From Nyssa sinensis (taxonomy: Eukaryota; Streptophyta; Magnoliopsida; Cornales; Nyssaceae): a stretch of DNA of 64,000 nucleotides. Location of the stretch: positions 15,742,517 through 15,806,516 of the forward strand of contig CM018033.1 in the NCBI GenBank assembly GCA_008638375.1. The letters run 5' to 3'. Positions 34,085-64,000 of this stretch are shown piece after piece. The stretch's first letter is position 1. Each line of letters starts with the position of its first letter. A model generated the notes under the pieces. The model saw nothing but the letters and a program-made list of their open reading frames with translations, ran no database searches and was not told where the DNA came from. A program made the translations under genes and the position numbers.

Positions 34085-36828
34085 AACCTAAATGATGTGG
34101 ACTAATCACAATGCACTTAACACCTAATAGAAAATGAAAATTCTAAATGGGGTGAACTAATCACATGAATATCTACAATACATGAACCAATCATAACTAA
34201 GATGACACCTAATAGACCAATGAAATTTAAACTAAATCTCACTTAAAACATGATAAATCCTAAAATGAAAATGACAAATCTTAAGATAATTATCATTCAA
34301 GATTACAAAATGCCCTCAATTTGGTGAAATTTTTTTAGGTTACCCTTGTGACATGAAAAAATGACTAAATTTCCCCAAGGCATAAAAAAAAAGTCCAAAT
34401 TGTTCTTGAATGGCTATATTATCAAATTATGGGTAAAATGACATAAAAATTACGAGAATGTTAAATAACTAAAATGACCTTCTAGGAGTTGAATCATGCC
34501 AAAATTACCAAAATGGCTTCCAAAAGACAAAATGATGCCAAAATTTTCAAAATACCTCTAAGAAGTGAAAAACCTCTATAACTTACCAAAATGTCCTTGG
34601 AATTCAAAAAACTACGAAAACACCCTTGAAGTTAAAATGTGCAAAATGATCAGAATACCCTTAGGTACAAAATATTATGGTAACTTCCCAATGATGATGA
34701 AACTATCCTTAATCAATGAATTTCTTGAATTATTCTACCACAATGGACAAAATGGGGTGTTTACACCCACACTTTCAAGAAATTCTACTATGAATCTAAT
34801 CCGTACAAAGATAAACTAACTTTATTATAATCTGTCATAGTTATACACCATTAGTTAATGTCCATAGTCATTTATGTTGTGATTTTTTGTACTGCTAATC
34901 GCGTCTTCACTAGTGATCTTCTTTACAACATTACCACCAATCTAACCTCCACAGGTCAACACTCTCTCGTATCATGGTAACAAGTGAACCCAAGACTCAA
35001 TCTTAGTATGCAAAATGCATCATAATTACCTTTGTGATATACAAGGACTATATAAAATCTTAATATGAATGTGTATTTAGACTCAAGAATTCATAAAAAA
35101 AAATCAAAGTACCCAAATAAAAAGCTTTGTTGAGGTAGCCACCCAATGCAAAATATAGCTCCATATTGCTCTATGCTTTTTCTATAAAATTTTTACACTA
35201 TAGATATATATATAGGCACCTCAGAACCTAATAGAATTTGAAATTCAGTAACCAATCAGAATCGCTAAAATTCTACACGCATTCAAACGAAAAGGAGGTC
35301 TCCGTTTAGACGAGACTCTATTTGGGCAGAAAAGAAATATCCGTTTAGACGAGAGGCTACGGGAATCTCATTTTCGAGTTTTGTCGGAATTATTATGTGA
35401 TTTCCACAATTAAGCCAATATTATGTAATAAAATAAATTTAGAAATTTTCTAAACAAAATAAATTTAGAAATTTTCTAAACCTCTTTTTCCAAAAGTGTT
35501 TTAGGCTAAAGTCAAAATTAACTTATTTAAGGTCAAACTAACTACAATAAAGTCCATATCTAAATTTTAAGTAAAATCACTAAACACTCAACGGTAATCC
35601 TAACCTCAATGTAAAGTAACTAAGTATGATTTACCTTCCAGTGGATCTAAAGTAACAAATTGATCGAGATGTTCTTCTTTAGATATAAGGGTTATAACTT
35701 GAAGTTGAATATTGACAAAGCTTCATAGAAACGAATGACTAACAATATAAAAATACTTAATCTATCTTAACAATTGCAAACTTAATATAAACTTTTTAAA
35801 TAAATTATCAACACATATAAAACTTAGAGAGAAATTTTACAAACTTGAGCTAACTCAAAATTTCCTACATAATATTACAATTTTTTTTTCAAAAAATGTT
35901 AGTTATTTAACGTAAAACTAAATTGATTCTTGAGAAATTATTTAAATACCATTTGATAAAACTTTTTCTATAACTTTAGCAATATTTGTTTTTTCTCGAA
36001 AACAAAAAGTAAGAAGCAAAAGTATATTTAATAATAATCTCATAAAAGTTAATTTTAATTTTTTTTATTAAAACTTCAATTTTAATTCAATTTTTGATAT
36101 AGGTCTCTTAAAATGATTTTTTTAAAGATAAATTGATGTTAATTGAATACATAATATGTGGAGTAACAAAAAATATAGTCATACAAGCTATTTCCATAGC
36201 ACATTCAAAATGTCCACACAAACTCAAATCATTATTTTCGGGATAAGAATGTAGAATCAAATGAAATATTTCAGAATAAACTTATTAGTCTTATGCTATG
36301 TCTCAATGTAGCTCTCCTGGCCAAAATGGGTAATGCCTGAGAAGTTATTTATGATATTGTGCAATTTGTATGAGCAGATGACTCTCTCTAAAAATAGGAA
36401 ATTCTAAAACAGATAAAAATCTAATTATAAATAAAAGAAGAAATATAAAAAAAAGGTGTGAAATGATAAAAAGAAATAAGATGAATTCAAATGGTATTTT
36501 ATAAATATGTAATTATCTGGATTATATTCTCAAATTGGATTCCAAATTGATGGATTAATAAGTCTGAGTCACATTTCTATCTATATAAACATTTATACAT
36601 GTAAATATTATATAAAATATATAAATATGTAAACGTATCAATAAAAATAGTTATTAATACTACTATTTTTTTGGTAGGATAAATAATAATGTTTTACTTT
36701 AAATGAAATGATATTTTTTATTTAATTAATTAAAAAAGTGTTACAAAATAATACTTAGAAAATGATATTATTTGACTTCAAATCAAGTAGGAGGAACTTT
36801 ATTTTATTCAGGTGCATGTTAGAGCATC
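34083..36828. other. AT-rich intergenic DNA, no gene seen
   Basis: 34290-34780 repeats a CAAAATG(A/C)CC..AAATT motif at irregular spacing, as in decayed transposon ends. 35285-35365 has two TCCGTTTAGACGAGA boxes. Otherwise AT-rich with no coding signal. Confidence 0.4.
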
Positions 36829-37060
36829 TCCTATGATGGCTCAAATTTAAATTTGAATCAAAATTTATAAAAATCTTCTCCGATACTTACTCAGACTCAT
36901 CTTTAAATACAATTTTACTCAAATTCAGATTAAAATCAATGCATTGTTGTTCATAAATCCAAATTTAAGTGATTATAAAAAACATGAGACTTAAATTCAA
37001 TTTTACTCAAATCTTGACTTAAATTTGAATATAAATTTAAGTCAACTGAAAATATGCTTT
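36829..37060. mobile_element. MITE-like element upstream of GYRA
   Basis: GAGCATCTCCTATGATGGCTC start and repeated AATTTTACTCAAAT boxes. It resembles the element at 38071-38334 in GYRA intron 1. The right end is not defined. Confidence 0.45.
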
Positions 37061-37393
37061 TATAATTTTAATTTGATACGTATATAATCACATTAATATA
37101 ATATGAATATTTAACTTAACTAAAAAATAATAATAACATAAAATAAAATAATACAGATACATTACACACATGCGCATATATATATATATATATATGAAAG
37201 ATTGTATTTAAATACCTATCCAGTCAAGAGGTGGTAAGTTATTGTAAATTATTTGAGTATTCTACCTTGGAAAACTGGAACAATTTCATCCGCACAACCT
37301 TAACTTATTGTAAATTATTTGATTTATGCAATTAAAATTATCAAAAACGACACGTGCCTTCCACATGCCAAATATCATAGAGTGAAATACTAC

Positions 37394-37401
37394 TTGGCGC
37401 G
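37394..37401 (+). promoter_or_regulatory. E2F-like site upstream of GYRA
   Basis: TTGGCGCG, matching the E2F consensus TT(T/G)SGCGS, 160 bp before the GYRA start. E2F sites are common in plant replication genes. Confidence 0.55.
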
Positions 37402-37420
37402 CAAGAACTCTCTAAAATCC

Positions 37421-37428
37421 TAGGGTTT
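37421..37428 (-). promoter_or_regulatory. Telo-box upstream of GYRA
   Basis: AAACCCTA on the - strand, 126 bp before the start. Telo-boxes often accompany promoters of genes active in dividing cells. Confidence 0.6.
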
Positions 37429-37542
37429 TAGCAGTCCCATTTCTCATTTTACCGACAACCCTGCAAGCTCAACTAAACATACACAAGCAGAAAAAAAAAA
37501 CAGAGATCTGTAAACTTTCCGAGAGAGAGAGAGAGCTCTTCA

Positions 37543-37553
37543 ATGGCAATCGA

Positions 37554-37557
<4 letters not shown>
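37543..37557 (+). CDS. Four-codon upstream ORF (MAIE)
   Basis: ATG GCA ATC GAA TGA. Its stop overlaps the GYRA start as ATGA (37554-37557). Whether it lies in the mRNA leader depends on the unknown transcription start. Confidence 0.5.

Positions 37558-64000
<26,443 letters not shown>

Overview
This window is nuclear DNA from a flowering plant, probably a dicot. It has two intron-rich genes with plant-type splice sites (GT..AG), an organelle-targeted bacterial-type gyrase subunit, an AP2/ERF factor of the WRINKLED1 type, and very dense plant retrotransposons (LINEs with zf-RVT domains, LTR elements, Copia-type primer-binding sites, hAT-like MITEs). I do not name a species.

Layout. 1-3034: ends of LTR-like elements, a LINE 3' end, and a broken copy of the WRI1 3' end. 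3110-21625: a second LINE, split by a 16.9-kb LTR retrotransposon (4313-21172). Its 382-bp 5' LTR is intact. Its 382-bp 3' LTR is itself split by a 2.7-kb solo-LTR-like element with a perfect GGATA target-site duplication. Two more elements of that 2.7-4.1-kb family sit inside it (5890-9497 and about 13404-17539). Between them lies a 3.3-kb block of degraded host-gene pieces: serine carboxypeptidase-like (+ strand), then on the - strand HECT E3 ligase UPL, a U-box/ARM protein, ALG7, RST1, NIPA and THO4/ALY. 22107-27841 (-): a complete seven-exon WRI1-like gene encoding 399 aa, including the 9-nt micro-exon. 27842-37553: intergenic DNA with Copia remnants, a 143-bp tandem repeat and AT-rich sequence. 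37554 to the right edge (+): the first 13 exons (446 codons) of the DNA gyrase A gene. Its introns have been enlarged by LINEs, hAT-like MITEs, a small LTR element and a SINE-like repeat. The gene runs off the window.

How it works together. WRI1-like and GYRA are divergently transcribed with about 9.7 kb between the start codons. WRI1-like factors activate glycolysis and plastid fatty-acid synthesis genes. GYRA pairs with GYRB to supercoil plastid and mitochondrial DNA. No operon-like relationship is expected. Everything else is transposon-derived. The most interesting parts are the chimeric captured-gene block, which includes an in-frame RST1-ALG7 junction, the tandem duplication of the WRI1 3' end with its neighbouring LINE, and the nested insertions, which can be ordered precisely from target-site duplications.
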